64,000 nucleotides of DNA, from assembly GCF_007741495.1 (NCBI RefSeq), contig NZ_CP036262.1, positions 5,518,001 through 5,582,000 of the forward strand, read 5' to 3'. This document shows positions 9,059 to 18,011 of the stretch, piece by piece. Position 1 is the first letter of the stretch. Each line of letters starts with the position of its first letter. This DNA comes from Roseimaritima multifibrata. Lineage in GTDB: Bacteria; Planctomycetota; Planctomycetia; Pirellulales; Pirellulaceae. The notes beneath the pieces were generated by a model, which worked only from the letters and a program-made list of their open reading frames with translations, was not told where the DNA came from and did no database searches. The translations under genes were made by a program, and so were the position numbers.

Positions 9059-10801
9059 ATGGCTTCCCCCACGATCGAAATCGGCGCCCTGGTCACAGGC
9101 CTGGGCGGGGGGTTGGCGCTGTTCCTGTTTGGCATGCGTCAGATGACCGACAGTCTCCAGACGGTCGCTGGCAGCAGCATGAAAAATCTGCTCGCGCGGT
9201 TGACCGCCAACCGGTTCACCGCTGCCTTGGCGGGGGCCATCATCACCGCGGTGATTCAGTCCTCGTCGGTCACAACGGTCTTGGTTGTGGGCTTTATCTC
9301 GGCCGGGCTGCTGACGTTCAGCCAGTCGATTGGGGTGATCATCGGCGCAAACGTTGGTACTACCATCACGGCGCAAATTATCGCGTTTAAGGTTTACCAA
9401 TATGGTTTGTTGATGATTGCGAGTGGTTTCCTAATCAACATCACCGCCAAAGGTGAGAAATGGAAGCAGTGGGGGATGGTCCTATTGGGCCTGGGGATGG
9501 TGTTTTTCGGTATGGAATTGATGAGCACTGCGACGGTACCACTGCGCGAGTGGCCGCCGTTCATCGATGCCATGCAGAACATGCGCAGCCCACTGCTAAG
9601 TATCCTGGTCGGATTAGTATTTACATCGATCGTGCAAAGCTCGTCAGCCACGACCGGGATCGTGATCGTGCTGGCAAGTCAGGGATTGATTTCCCTGGAA
9701 TCGGGGATTGGGCTGATTTTTGGCGCCAACGTCGGAACCTGCACAACGGTCATTCTGGCTGCGTTTGGGCGACCACGTGAAGCCGTTCAAGCTGCCTGGG
9801 TGCATGTTATCTTTAACGTTGGCGGCGTTCTGCTGTGGATGTTCTTCATTTATCCGCTTGCGGACCTTGTGCGGATGATTTCGCCGACCGCCGAAAACCT
9901 AACAGGAACGGCTCGACTGGCGGCGGATACGCCGCGACAAATCGCCAACGCTCACACCCTGTTTAACGTTGGCAACGCGTTGTTGTTCATTGGGTTCACC
10001 GGCCCGTTAGCTAAACTGGTCGATCGCCTTGTTCCCAAACGCAAAGTGCCGAAAGGGATTTGTCCGCTATACCTGGACGAGATGTTCCTGGAACACCCGT
10101 CCATGGCACTGGACCAAGTGCAGCGAGAATTGGTTCGGCTGGCGGAACTGGACCAAAAGATGTTGGAGCACGCTTTCCGCGTCGCAACCGTCGGAACGCA
10201 GCGCGACATTCGTCTGCTGCAAAAAGCCGAAGACGATGTCGACACCCTGCATGGTGCGATCATCACTTACCTCGCTCAGCTGTCGCAGAAAAACTTGGTG
10301 GCTCCCCAGCCGACGCAGCTGCACCAGTACTTCGCAGTGGCCAACTACCTGGAAAATGTTGGCGATGTGATTGAAAACAATGTGCTGACCGATGCCGAAA
10401 AACGAATGCGAAAGGGAGTGGCTATCAGTCCTGCCACAATTGATGTACTGCACACGGTTCATCTGAAGGTTTGCTGGGCGTTCGAGCGTGCTATCGATGC
10501 GCTGCGTGATCAGGATCAACAGGCAGCGTGTGATGCAGTGGAAAGCAAAACGATTGTGAACGAGCTCGCCGAAAAAGCGACGGCTCACTTGGCCCAGCGG
10601 CTGATCGCCTATGAGCCCAATCGGCTTGCTGCCTTTAAGGTTGAAACGGACATTATCGAAAACCTGAAACGAATCAACACGTTAACACGGCGAGTCGCTC
10701 GCCTGGCGCTGCCCGAAGGCAACACCAACGCCTCGGCACCGCAGCCACCGGATTCACCAGCGCAGCATCCCCCGGCGTATCAGCAATCTCTTTCTGAGTA
10801 A
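9059..10801 (+). CDS. Na+/phosphate symporter family protein with PhoU-like C-terminal domain
   Basis: A protein of 580 residues. The ATG at 9059 is preceded by an AGAGG ribosome-binding site with good spacing; the longer upstream frame to 8897 lacks this and was rejected. About eight hydrophobic segments make up the first 350 residues. They contain the paired inverted-repeat signatures of the Na/Pi-II (NptA/YjbB) family: QSSSVTTVLV with GANVGTT in the first half, and QSSSATTGIV with GANVGTCTT in the second. The final 200 residues are a helical PhoU-like domain probably facing the cytoplasm. The likely role is sodium-coupled phosphate transport. There is no pst/pho gene beside it. It is intact although both flanks are decayed. 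Confidence 0.88.
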   Translation: MASPTIEIGALVTGLGGGLALFLFGMRQMTDSLQTVAGSSMKNLLARLTANRFTAALAGAIITAVIQSSSVTTVLVVGFISAGLLTFSQSIGVIIGANVGTTITAQIIAFKVYQYGLLMIASGFLINITAKGEKWKQWGMVLLGLGMVFFGMELMSTATVPLREWPPFIDAMQNMRSPLLSILVGLVFTSIVQSSSATTGIVIVLASQGLISLESGIGLIFGANVGTCTTVILAAFGRPREAVQAAWVHVIFNVGGVLLWMFFIYPLADLVRMISPTAENLTGTARLAADTPRQIANAHTLFNVGNALLFIGFTGPLAKLVDRLVPKRKVPKGICPLYLDEMFLEHPSMALDQVQRELVRLAELDQKMLEHAFRVATVGTQRDIRLLQKAEDDVDTLHGAIITYLAQLSQKNLVAPQPTQLHQYFAVANYLENVGDVIENNVLTDAEKRMRKGVAISPATIDVLHTVHLKVCWAFERAIDALRDQDQQAACDAVESKTIVNELAEKATAHLAQRLIAYEPNRLAAFKVETDIIENLKRINTLTRRVARLALPEGNTNASAPQPPDSPAQHPPAYQQSLSE

Positions 10802-11013
10802 AACCCTAGATGCCATACAAAGTCGCACAATAAAAACCAGCTTCCTCGGTGCCAACCGAAATGTAACCGGTTCACGCGATTGCCTCCTGCGCAAAAGACA
10901 CAGCGATAACAACCTACGTACCAAGCGACCAGCAGATGATCGCCGCAAGTAGTTCAGCATTTCGCGATGTCTTCACCGACGAATCGGTCACGAGGATTGG
11001 AACGTTAGCCTCC

Positions 11014-11175
11014 GAGCATCTGGACTACCAACGGAACCAACAGTACAGCGTCACAGCACTGAAGGAGACGACTGGTACGATCAGTGAACGCTACGCCTAC
11101 GATGCATTGACCGTACTTGCTGGAAGCGGGAACGCATTGAGCGAATCGGCATACATACACAAAAAGAATGACTGA
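11014..11175 (+). pseudogene. RHS-repeat protein fragment
   Basis: The frame reads HLDYQRNQQYSVTALKETTG, ISERYAYDALTVL and GNALSESAY, which resembles the YD-repeat region near the RHS core end of large RHS proteins. Only about 50 residues survive. There is no upstream repeat block and no downstream toxin domain, so this is a relic. Confidence 0.6.
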
Positions 11176-11224
11176 GCTGGCGAATGACGACGAGTAGGTC
11201 TCCTCGAGGTCATTCTTTTTCTTT
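11161..11224. terminator. Long-stem hairpin followed by T-rich tract
   Basis: AAAAAGAATGAC (11161-11172) pairs perfectly with GTCATTCTTTTT (11209-11220), enclosing a 36-base loop that can fold further, and T-rich sequence follows. It could act as a terminator on either strand. It lies at the end of the RHS relic. Confidence 0.45.
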
Positions 11225-11710
11225 CGCTGCTGACTGCTGGAGTTAGCAGCGGTTAGACCGCAGTGGCGTATAAGAGGTGGCGAGCGGTTTGATTCGCTCG
11301 CTTTTCACGCAGTGCTGGTGGACTGCCTGATGTGCCGCCCCAACAGATGATTTTGACCAGCATTAAAAGCTGGCACTTCGGTGACCACGGCATATTGCAC
11401 CGGAGCACCGAATTGAGAAGATGGACGTGTGGACAGCAGCATTCTGGAAGTCGATCATTCGTTACTCGATCATATCGGCGAATGATCCTCGACCGATCCG
11501 GATTGGACTTCTATCGCGTCGTCTGGGGAGGGGCTTTTTGAACGTCCGCGACGAAGGCTCGCATGTAATCGGGAGCTAAGAACCGAACCTTCTCAAACGG
11601 ACGACCGGTCTTGCCGCAACGCTTGGGCACCATTCCTGGCTCCCATTTTTGCTTGTCTGGCGGCTTATCTATTCACGTTTGTGACGATTGTCTTGCGGGG
11701 GATGTCGCTT
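11225..11710. other. Decayed intergenic region with one possible mini-ORF
   Basis: No full-length gene is visible. On the minus strand 11511-11633 encodes 40 residues (beginning MVPKRCGKTGRPFEKVRF, continuing LAPDYMRAFVADVQ). The composition is protein-like, but no family could be assigned and no ribosome-binding site is evident, so it may be a gene fragment. Confidence 0.3.
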
Positions 11711-12019
11711 CTACAGGTGCACGGGAATGGAACGCATTTGTTCGTTTTCTTGCCTTGATTGCGGAGGATCGATCCAGGGGATGTCCTGCCCATCTGTCAG
11801 TATCTGCGAAATCCGCGATTTGAATTCACGTGTTAGTTTGAGCAAAACGTCTCTTTCTCCGGCGCCGCTGGCTTCCAGTCCTGCTAGGTTTGCGACTCTT
11901 CCGGTGACGGTTCCGTTCTCATTTTTGCGGATATAAACCTTGCAGGTGTAGGCCGGAACGACGGGGGCTGAATCGCCCGTGATATCCAGCGATTTCGAAG
12001 GGTCAGGTGTTGGTTTCAT
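11711..12019 (-). CDS. Small conserved-looking protein of unknown function
   Basis: A protein of 102 residues from ATG at 12019 (MKPTPDPSKSLDITGDS). An earlier TTG at 12055 is possible. The core AYTCKVYIRKNENGTVTGRV followed by ANLAGLEASGAGERDVLLKL resembles the one-strand/one-helix layout of HicB-like partial RNase-H folds. There is no adjacent HicA-type toxin and no DNA-binding tail, so no antitoxin role is claimed. No signal peptide or membrane segment is seen. It is divergent from the phospholipase D gene. Confidence 0.6.
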   Translation of the reverse strand: MKPTPDPSKSLDITGDSAPVVPAYTCKVYIRKNENGTVTGRVANLAGLEASGAGERDVLLKLTREFKSRISQILTDGQDIPWIDPPQSRQENEQMRSIPVHL

Positions 12020-12149
12020 GGTCCTATTCGCTTTCTCACATTTTTGTTCTGCCAACGATCCGCCTGCCGTTTTCTCTTAAAACCAGCTTGGCCGTGCCGG
12101 GAGAGAATTTGTTTTCGTATCGCGGCGACTGAAAAGGCGTCTTCAACGC

Positions 12150-13478
12150 TTGCAAAGTTCGTCGCTGCAATCGAGAACCTGTAGACTAACCGATTCATCC
12201 AAATCCGACGACACTCAATTTCCGCTCGCTGCCAAGCTGGTCCGTTTGCACTGTTTTTCGGGACGTTCTCTCACTCTCTGGCGGAAATCTTTCTTGCTCA
12301 GGCCCGTTCGGTCCTTGGGGACCATTATCGAATCCTCCTCGGCGACCGAGTTGACTGCGTTGTGGGATCGGCGTGCAGAACAGGATCGGCGGATGGAGAT
12401 GATCGTGACGTCTCGCTCATTTTTGTATCTGTCGAAGTTTTACATCGAATGGGATGAATACGGACGTGAATGTCTGGCGGCCCCCCTTAAGACACAGCAA
12501 CGCGTCGTCGCGACCGTTCTGGTCTTCGATCGCTTCGGTCAACGACTTGCCGGCACTCTGATGTCCAAAACCAACCGAGCCCAGCTTCAATGCCAGATCA
12601 ACCTACTAAAGCAGGCAGGTGGCCGAGTCGTGATGTACACCCCCACAAACGCGATCGACCGGAAAGTGGGCTGCGGGCAACACATCAAGATTCAGTTGTC
12701 CGAAAGCGGCGAGGCAATCTTCGGCAGCAGCAATATCACTCGCAGTTCCTTCAAGGCCTGGAATGAATTTGCCGTCGCGTTGCGTGGCCCGATCGTCGGT
12801 CTATTAATACACAATTTTTTCGAACTGCTCGGTTCATCGATTCCAGAACACGAACCTTTACTGGACAAACGACACTCCCAGCCTATAAACATTCCACTGG
12901 ACTACTGGTCCCATGACCCGAACCGAGACGCTGGCCGATGGGGTGCACTCGGTCGCCGGGAAATCAATCCACTGACGTTGATGCTAGCCGACAAAATTCG
13001 TAAAGCCCAACGCACAATCCAGCTGACCAGTTTCTACTACAAACCGGCACGTCTAATCGCCGAAGCGATTAAGGAAGCGACCGCACGAGGGGTGACGGTC
13101 GATATTTTTCACTCACACGCCTCGGCCCTCGATTCGCAACTCCCTTGGCTGGCGGCAGTGACCGATTACCCGGCGTTGGCGAAACAGGGCGTGCGAATCT
13201 ACGAAAACCGACATGGCGAACATTCAAAAATCGTCTTAGTCGACGACGAATGGACGACGTTCGGAAGCTACAACTTCGAAGATGCGGCCGACAGCCGAAT
13301 GGCTGAAGCGATGCTGGTCACGCAGGAAGCTTCGATTGTCGAAATGGCCCGAGCCATCTTCCAGGAACTGGCCGCCGACCCCGACAATCGCTTGGTAACT
13401 TCCGCAGAAATCAAGCAGTGGCCCGCATCTCGACGCATCGCAACCACTCTCTTTCGCCCAATCAAACAATGGTTCTAG
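12150..13478 (+). CDS. Phospholipase D-like (cardiolipin synthase-type) protein
   Basis: Up to 442 residues with two PLD domains. The first HKD-like motif, HIKIQLSESGEAIFGSSN (His near 178), keeps H and K but lacks the usual Asp four residues after K. The second, HSKIVLVDDEWTTFGSYNFE (His near 358), is complete. Conserved blocks SFLYLSKFYIEWDEYGREC and LTSFYYKPARLIAEAI support a phosphatidyltransferase or phospholipase role at the membrane. There is no clear transmembrane segment. The start is uncertain: the frame opens with TTG at 12150, while family-like sequence begins near residue 66 (TELTALWDRRAEQD), so a later start is possible. Confidence 0.8.
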   Translation: MQSSSLQSRTCRLTDSSKSDDTQFPLAAKLVRLHCFSGRSLTLWRKSFLLRPVRSLGTIIESSSATELTALWDRRAEQDRRMEMIVTSRSFLYLSKFYIEWDEYGRECLAAPLKTQQRVVATVLVFDRFGQRLAGTLMSKTNRAQLQCQINLLKQAGGRVVMYTPTNAIDRKVGCGQHIKIQLSESGEAIFGSSNITRSSFKAWNEFAVALRGPIVGLLIHNFFELLGSSIPEHEPLLDKRHSQPINIPLDYWSHDPNRDAGRWGALGRREINPLTLMLADKIRKAQRTIQLTSFYYKPARLIAEAIKEATARGVTVDIFHSHASALDSQLPWLAAVTDYPALAKQGVRIYENRHGEHSKIVLVDDEWTTFGSYNFEDAADSRMAEAMLVTQEASIVEMARAIFQELAADPDNRLVTSAEIKQWPASRRIATTLFRPIKQWF

Positions 13479-13536
13479 ACGACCGCCGCCTGAACGGTCG
13501 GGCCCTTGAAACGGAAGCAGAGAAAGATTGTTGTTT

Positions 13537-13876
13537 GTCGTCTTTCGCTCGGGACGTGAAACTTGCAGGTGACGATTTCAACCCTGCCCATCCGAGCCTG
13601 AGTGCAGTGCTTTTAGCCCAGCGGGCGGCAGATACTTGCCGTTGGCGTAAGCCAACGGAAACCTAGCGAGCGTGCGCATTAAAGCCCAGCGGGCGACAGA
13701 CAAGGGTTGTTCTGTCGCCCGCTGGGCTTTCCTTTTCGCGATCCCCACTCCGGCGGCTCGCGCCGCCGGCAAGTATCTGCCGCCCTCCGGGCTACGTGTT
13801 CACTCGGCCCCATGTAGACTCGTCAACTGCTGCAAATCCTTCATTTATGGATTTCACGTCCCGAGCGAAAGGCGAC
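13537..13876. repeat. Three concentric inverted repeats in a convergent gap
   Basis: The outer arms (13537-13561 and 13852-13876) share CTTTCGCTCGGGACGTGAAA and its complement, with one mismatch beyond that core. The middle arms (13615-13641 and 13767-13793) carry GGCGGCAGATACTTGCCG and its near-complement. The inner hairpin is at 13681-13730. All three share a centre near 13705. The outer arm belongs to a family seen again at 19334-19350 and 58615-58670. Confidence 0.8.
13681..13730. terminator. Perfect 20-bp stem hairpin, likely bidirectional terminator
   Basis: The arm AAAGCCCAGCGGGCGACAGA (13681-13700) is exactly complementary to 13711-13730 across a 10-base loop. It starts with AAA and ends with TTT, followed by CCTTTT. 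It lies between the convergent phospholipase D-like and ion-channel genes, which suits a terminator acting in both directions, or a REP-type element. Confidence 0.6.
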
Positions 13877-13919
13877 ACTGCATCATCGTGGCCTCTATCG
13901 GTTTGGCCGTTGGGGGCAA

Positions 13920-14693
13920 TTACTGCGGCGTGTTCTTGCTGATTAAGTTCAGCATTTGTTTGGCTCCGACGACTGCGGGCATCACGACTTGGGTGGCACC
14001 GGCTTGTCGCAATTTCCCTGCCGTGCTGGAGTGCTCGGCTCGACTGATGATTTGCAAATCGGCATTTAAACCTTTTGCAGTCAAGGTGATAAAGACATTG
14101 TTTGCGTCGTTGGGCAAACAAGTGACTAAAAAACCGGCTTGCGCGATCCCCGCTGCCTGCAGATGTTCGTCTTCGGTTGCATCCCCATGAATATAGGCAA
14201 TGTTCCGCGAGCGCAGTTCTTCGAGGATACCCGTCCGAAGATCGATCACAACCAAATCAAAACCTTGTGCGGAAAGATCGAGTGCAAGGTTCTGTCCCAT
14301 TCGACCATAGCCGCACAGAATAACGTGTCTCGACATCTGGTCGATTGCTTTATGCATCCTTCGAATTCCTCTTCGTTGTTCCAATTCACCTGCCAAAATC
14401 ACCTGAAACAGCCCACCAAACGTGTAGGCCGAAGCGGTCATCCCGGCCAAAATCACACCGACCGTAAACAGCTGCTGCGAATCGCTAAAAGAGCTTTGCT
14501 CCGCAAACCCCACGGTCGAAATCGTGATGACCACCATCCAAATGGAATCGACCCAGCTCATCGAGCCAAAGTATCGATAGCCACAAACCGAAATGACAAA
14601 AATCGATGCCAGCACCATCCCTCCTCGTCGAATACGATCAAACGAAGTGGTCGGCTTCCAGTGCTTTTTAATTTTTTTCAGCTTCTGTTTCAT
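13920..14693 (-). CDS. Two-helix ion channel with TrkA-N (RCK) domain
   Basis: A protein of 257 residues from ATG (MKQKLKKIKKHWKPTTSF); an upstream TTG at 14711 is possible. A transmembrane helix (GMVLASIFVISVCGYRYFG) is followed by a pore helix and filter-like TISTVGFAE, close to the potassium-channel TVGYG type but with GFA at the filter end. A second helix follows, then a Rossmann TrkA-N domain with HVILCGYGRMGQNLALDL and an acidic residue after the next strand (LVVIDL). The protein ends soon after the Rossmann fold, so the TrkA-C ligand domain of longer relatives is missing. It is likely a ligand-gated K+ (or cation) channel of the inner membrane. Confidence 0.8.
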   Translation of the reverse strand: MKQKLKKIKKHWKPTTSFDRIRRGGMVLASIFVISVCGYRYFGSMSWVDSIWMVVITISTVGFAEQSSFSDSQQLFTVGVILAGMTASAYTFGGLFQVILAGELEQRRGIRRMHKAIDQMSRHVILCGYGRMGQNLALDLSAQGFDLVVIDLRTGILEELRSRNIAYIHGDATEDEHLQAAGIAQAGFLVTCLPNDANNVFITLTAKGLNADLQIISRAEHSSTAGKLRQAGATQVVMPAVVGAKQMLNLISKNTPQ

Positions 14694-14820
14694 TCCTGCA
14701 GTGTAACTCAACGGAAGGGTTTCCAGGATCCTACCAAGTCACCGCAGCAGCGAAAATTCCAGCTAGAATGATGGAACGGCCCATTTTCTGAGACGGCTCT
14801 TATCTTTTTGGGATTCGACG

Positions 14821-16470
14821 ATGCCAACTTCTTTTCGAAATCGCACTCTTTGCAGCCGTTGGCGGAACCTTACCCCTGGATGGGGAATGATCTGGTCATG
14901 CCTACTCCTTTTGGCTCCGGCACCTGTCGCCGTTGCCGCGAAACCTGTGGCCCCCAACATCATCGTGATCTATACCGATGACCAAGGATTTGGAGACGTC
15001 CGCTACCTCAACCCCAAGGCTAAATTTAAGACTCCGAATATGGACCGCATCGCCGCCGAAGGGATTGCGTTCACCAACGCCCATTCCAGCGACTCCGTCT
15101 GCACTCCGTCACGATACGGCCTGCTAACGGGCCGCTACAGCTGGCGCACGACGATGAAACAGGGCGTCATGGGCGCGGAAGGAAAATGCCTGATCCCCGA
15201 CCAGCGAATGACGCTGGCGTCTCTGCTGCGTGATTCGGGTTACGACACAGCGATGGTCGGGAAATGGCATTTGGGAATGGATTTTCCGGGGACACCCGAA
15301 GACCGTGATTGGTCGCTTCCCGTCCAGGATATGCCGCTAGACAAGGGCTTTGATCATTTCTACGGCATCCCCGCCTCTCTCAATTATGGAATTTTGGCCT
15401 GGTTCGAAGGACGACATGCCGCGGTTCCTCCGCAGTTATGGACTGCAAAAAAACCGAATGCAAGGCACTCGGATTACCGAATCATGCCTCCCTACCAAGC
15501 GACAGCCGCCGAAACACGGCAGACGCTTGGCAAGCCCGGTTTCGAAGTCGCCGCCGACTTTATCGACAATCAATGTTTGACTCGGTTTACCGACAAAGCG
15601 ATCGCTTGGCTTGATCAAACCACTCAGCCGACGGGAGAAACAGCTCCACAGGATTCCGAATCGCGCAAACCCTTTTTCCTCTACCTGCCGTTCACTTCGC
15701 CTCACTACCCGGTCTGTCCCTTGCCTGAATTCTGGGGTCAAGGCGAATGCGGCGGCTATGGAGAATTTGTGATTGAAACCGACCATCACATTGGCCGGAT
15801 CTTGGACTACTTAGATCAAAAAAATCTTACTGAAGAGACGCTTGTGATCCTGACGAGCGACAATGGTCCGGAAAATTCGTGGAAAGGCCGGATCAAACAA
15901 TTTCAACATCACAGCAACGGTCCTTACCGGGGCGGCAAACGGGACATCTACGAAGGAGGCCACCGGGTCCCGATGCTGATCCGGTGGCCTGCCGGAATCT
16001 CCAATCCGGGCCGCACCTGTGACGATCTGGTCGGACAAATCGATCTACTGGCGACCGTCGCAGAACTGATTGGCACCCCTTTGCCAGCGAACGCGGGCGA
16101 GGACAGCCACAGCTTCGCGTCGATTCTGACCGATCCTGACAAACCTCATGCCCGCGTACCTTTGATCAACCACGGAGTCAGTGGGCGGTTCGCGATCACC
16201 GACAAAAACTGGAAACTGGTTCAGGCTTCGAAACCTAATGGACAAGTCGAACTTTACGACCTTGCTTCCGACGAAGGCGAAACGAAAAACCTGATCGACT
16301 CGCATCCCCAGGTCGCCGAACAACTTCAGGAAAAACTGAATCGCATTATCTGTCAGGGTCGCTCGACCGCAGGCCCCGCTCAAGCGAACGACACCGGATA
16401 CTGGAACCACTTGCACTGGATGTCCGCACAACAATACGACCTTCTCTCTCTTCCTGAATCACAAAGGTAA
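14821..16470 (+). CDS. Secreted sulfatase (arylsulfatase family)
   Basis: A protein of 549 residues with an N-terminal signal region (WSCLLLLAPAPVAVAA). The catalytic cysteine-type signature VCTPSRYGLLTGR lies near residue 94; this cysteine would be converted to formylglycine by a sulfatase-maturating enzyme encoded elsewhere. Metal-binding IIVIYTDDQGFGD is at the mature N-terminus. MVGKWHLG and LTSDNGPENSWKGR are later active-site blocks. It probably desulfates algal or animal sulfated polysaccharides outside the cytoplasm. The next gene, another sulfatase, starts 5 bases after its stop, so the two are an operon. Confidence 0.92.
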   Translation: MPTSFRNRTLCSRWRNLTPGWGMIWSCLLLLAPAPVAVAAKPVAPNIIVIYTDDQGFGDVRYLNPKAKFKTPNMDRIAAEGIAFTNAHSSDSVCTPSRYGLLTGRYSWRTTMKQGVMGAEGKCLIPDQRMTLASLLRDSGYDTAMVGKWHLGMDFPGTPEDRDWSLPVQDMPLDKGFDHFYGIPASLNYGILAWFEGRHAAVPPQLWTAKKPNARHSDYRIMPPYQATAAETRQTLGKPGFEVAADFIDNQCLTRFTDKAIAWLDQTTQPTGETAPQDSESRKPFFLYLPFTSPHYPVCPLPEFWGQGECGGYGEFVIETDHHIGRILDYLDQKNLTEETLVILTSDNGPENSWKGRIKQFQHHSNGPYRGGKRDIYEGGHRVPMLIRWPAGISNPGRTCDDLVGQIDLLATVAELIGTPLPANAGEDSHSFASILTDPDKPHARVPLINHGVSGRFAITDKNWKLVQASKPNGQVELYDLASDEGETKNLIDSHPQVAEQLQEKLNRIICQGRSTAGPAQANDTGYWNHLHWMSAQQYDLLSLPESQR

Positions 16471-16475
16471 TCACC

Positions 16476-17975
16476 ATGCCGAAGCTCCCATCGATTCCCC
16501 TGACCCTTGGGGTGCTACTAGGTTTGCTTGGCTTCGCTCCCTCGGCGGTCATTGCCGAAACAGCTCGGCCAAACTTTTTGGTGATCGTGGTCGATGACCA
16601 ATCTCCCTTTGACCTACAGCTCTATTCACCGGAATCGAAGCTGGAGACTCCTAATATTGATCAGCTTGCCGCCGCCGGTCTGACCTTCGATGGAGCTCAT
16701 CAGATGGGATCTTGGTCGGGTGCCGTCTGCACGCCATCGCGGCATATGATCATGAGCGGACGGACCGTCTGGCATCTTCCAATGCCCCAAAAAAGGAACA
16801 AAAACAAAAAGGCATCCGAAGCTCCGCAACCGCCCAACATGGCACCGGCAAACCTTGCCGAAAACACGATGGCTGCGATCTTCAATCGCGCCGGTTACGA
16901 CACGATGCGGACCTGCAAAAAAGGAAACAGTTACGCCGCGGCGAATGCCCAGTTCACCGTTGTCCGCGACGCGACCAAACGGGGCGGCACCGAGAAATCA
17001 GGAAGTGCGTGGCATGGGCAACAGGTTCTGGATTATTTGCAGGAACGCGAATCAAGCAAAGACGAAGACCCGTTCTTGATCTACTTCGGTTTCTCTCACC
17101 CGCACGATACCCGTGATGGGACTCCGGAACTGCTTGCCAAGTATGGAGCGACCAACCATAGCGATCGCAAAACACTGCCAGCGGCGAATCCTAAACAACC
17201 ACCACTGCCGATCAACTACCTCGAATCCCATCCTTTCCCGCATGGTCACCCAGGCCTTCGAGACGAAGTCGCCGTCAGCGGAGTCTGGGAACGTCGTGAC
17301 GAGCAAACCATCCGCAACGAGCTTGGCCGCGAATTCGCATGCAGCGAAAACATCGACATCCAAATCGGAAAAGTCCTCGATCGACTGCAGGCAATGGGAC
17401 AATTGGACAACACTTACGTGATCTACACCTCCGATCACGGAATGGCCATCGGGCGTCACGGCCTGCAGGGGAAACAGAACCTCTATGAACATACATGGCG
17501 GGTCCCCTTCCTGATCAAAGGGCCTGGCATCCCCGCCGGACAACGGACGCTCGGCAACATTTACCTGTTGGACATCGTGCCAACGCTGTGTGACCTAGCC
17601 GGCATTGAAGCCCCGGAAACCGTCGAAGGCAAATCCTTTAAACCGATTCTCAACGGAGACCCCAACCCGATACGAGAAGTCCTCTACGGCGTTTACTGTG
17701 GCGGGACCAAACCGGGGATGCGGTGTGTCAAAAAAGGAGACTGGAAACTGATCAAATACGACACGCTCGATGGCGCCGTCCACGAGACTCAGCTGTTTAA
17801 TCTGGCAGCGAATCCTCACGAGTATCTACCAGAACACAAACGCCAGGCCGCTCAAGAAACCGACCTGGCAGAAGCCCCTGAACACGCCGCCAAACGGAAA
17901 GAGATGGAAGCCCTTCTGCTTAGCGAAATGCAGCGTTTGGATGACCCGTATCGTCTATGGGATCAACCACAGTAA
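16476..17975 (+). CDS. Secreted sulfatase, second of a tandem pair
   Basis: A protein of 499 residues with signal peptide GVLLGLLGFAPSAVIAETA. The metal ligand block FLVIVVDDQS precedes the formylglycine motif VCTPSRHMIMSGR near Cys85. YTSDHGMAIGRHGLQGKQNL and EHTWRVPFLIKGPG resemble the S1 family branch that includes heparan/choline-type sulfatases. It is only modestly similar to its neighbour, so the pair is not a recent duplication and probably acts on different sulfate positions of one glycan. AAAGG, overlapping the stop of the first sulfatase, serves as ribosome-binding site. It converges with the dehydrogenase gene 36 bases away. Confidence 0.92.
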   Translation: MPKLPSIPLTLGVLLGLLGFAPSAVIAETARPNFLVIVVDDQSPFDLQLYSPESKLETPNIDQLAAAGLTFDGAHQMGSWSGAVCTPSRHMIMSGRTVWHLPMPQKRNKNKKASEAPQPPNMAPANLAENTMAAIFNRAGYDTMRTCKKGNSYAAANAQFTVVRDATKRGGTEKSGSAWHGQQVLDYLQERESSKDEDPFLIYFGFSHPHDTRDGTPELLAKYGATNHSDRKTLPAANPKQPPLPINYLESHPFPHGHPGLRDEVAVSGVWERRDEQTIRNELGREFACSENIDIQIGKVLDRLQAMGQLDNTYVIYTSDHGMAIGRHGLQGKQNLYEHTWRVPFLIKGPGIPAGQRTLGNIYLLDIVPTLCDLAGIEAPETVEGKSFKPILNGDPNPIREVLYGVYCGGTKPGMRCVKKGDWKLIKYDTLDGAVHETQLFNLAANPHEYLPEHKRQAAQETDLAEAPEHAAKRKEMEALLLSEMQRLDDPYRLWDQPQ

Positions 17976-18011
17976 GGTGAGCAATGGCGAGGCGGTTCTA
18001 ACAACCGGCAC

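Noticed and set aside
11711-12019. HicB-like antitoxin of a toxin-antitoxin pair
   Set aside because: Only the fold pattern is vaguely similar; no HicA-like gene or DNA-binding domain is adjacent.
13614-13800. Small coding frames across the nested palindromes
   Set aside because: They are translations of inverted repeats and are present on both strands, as expected for palindromes.
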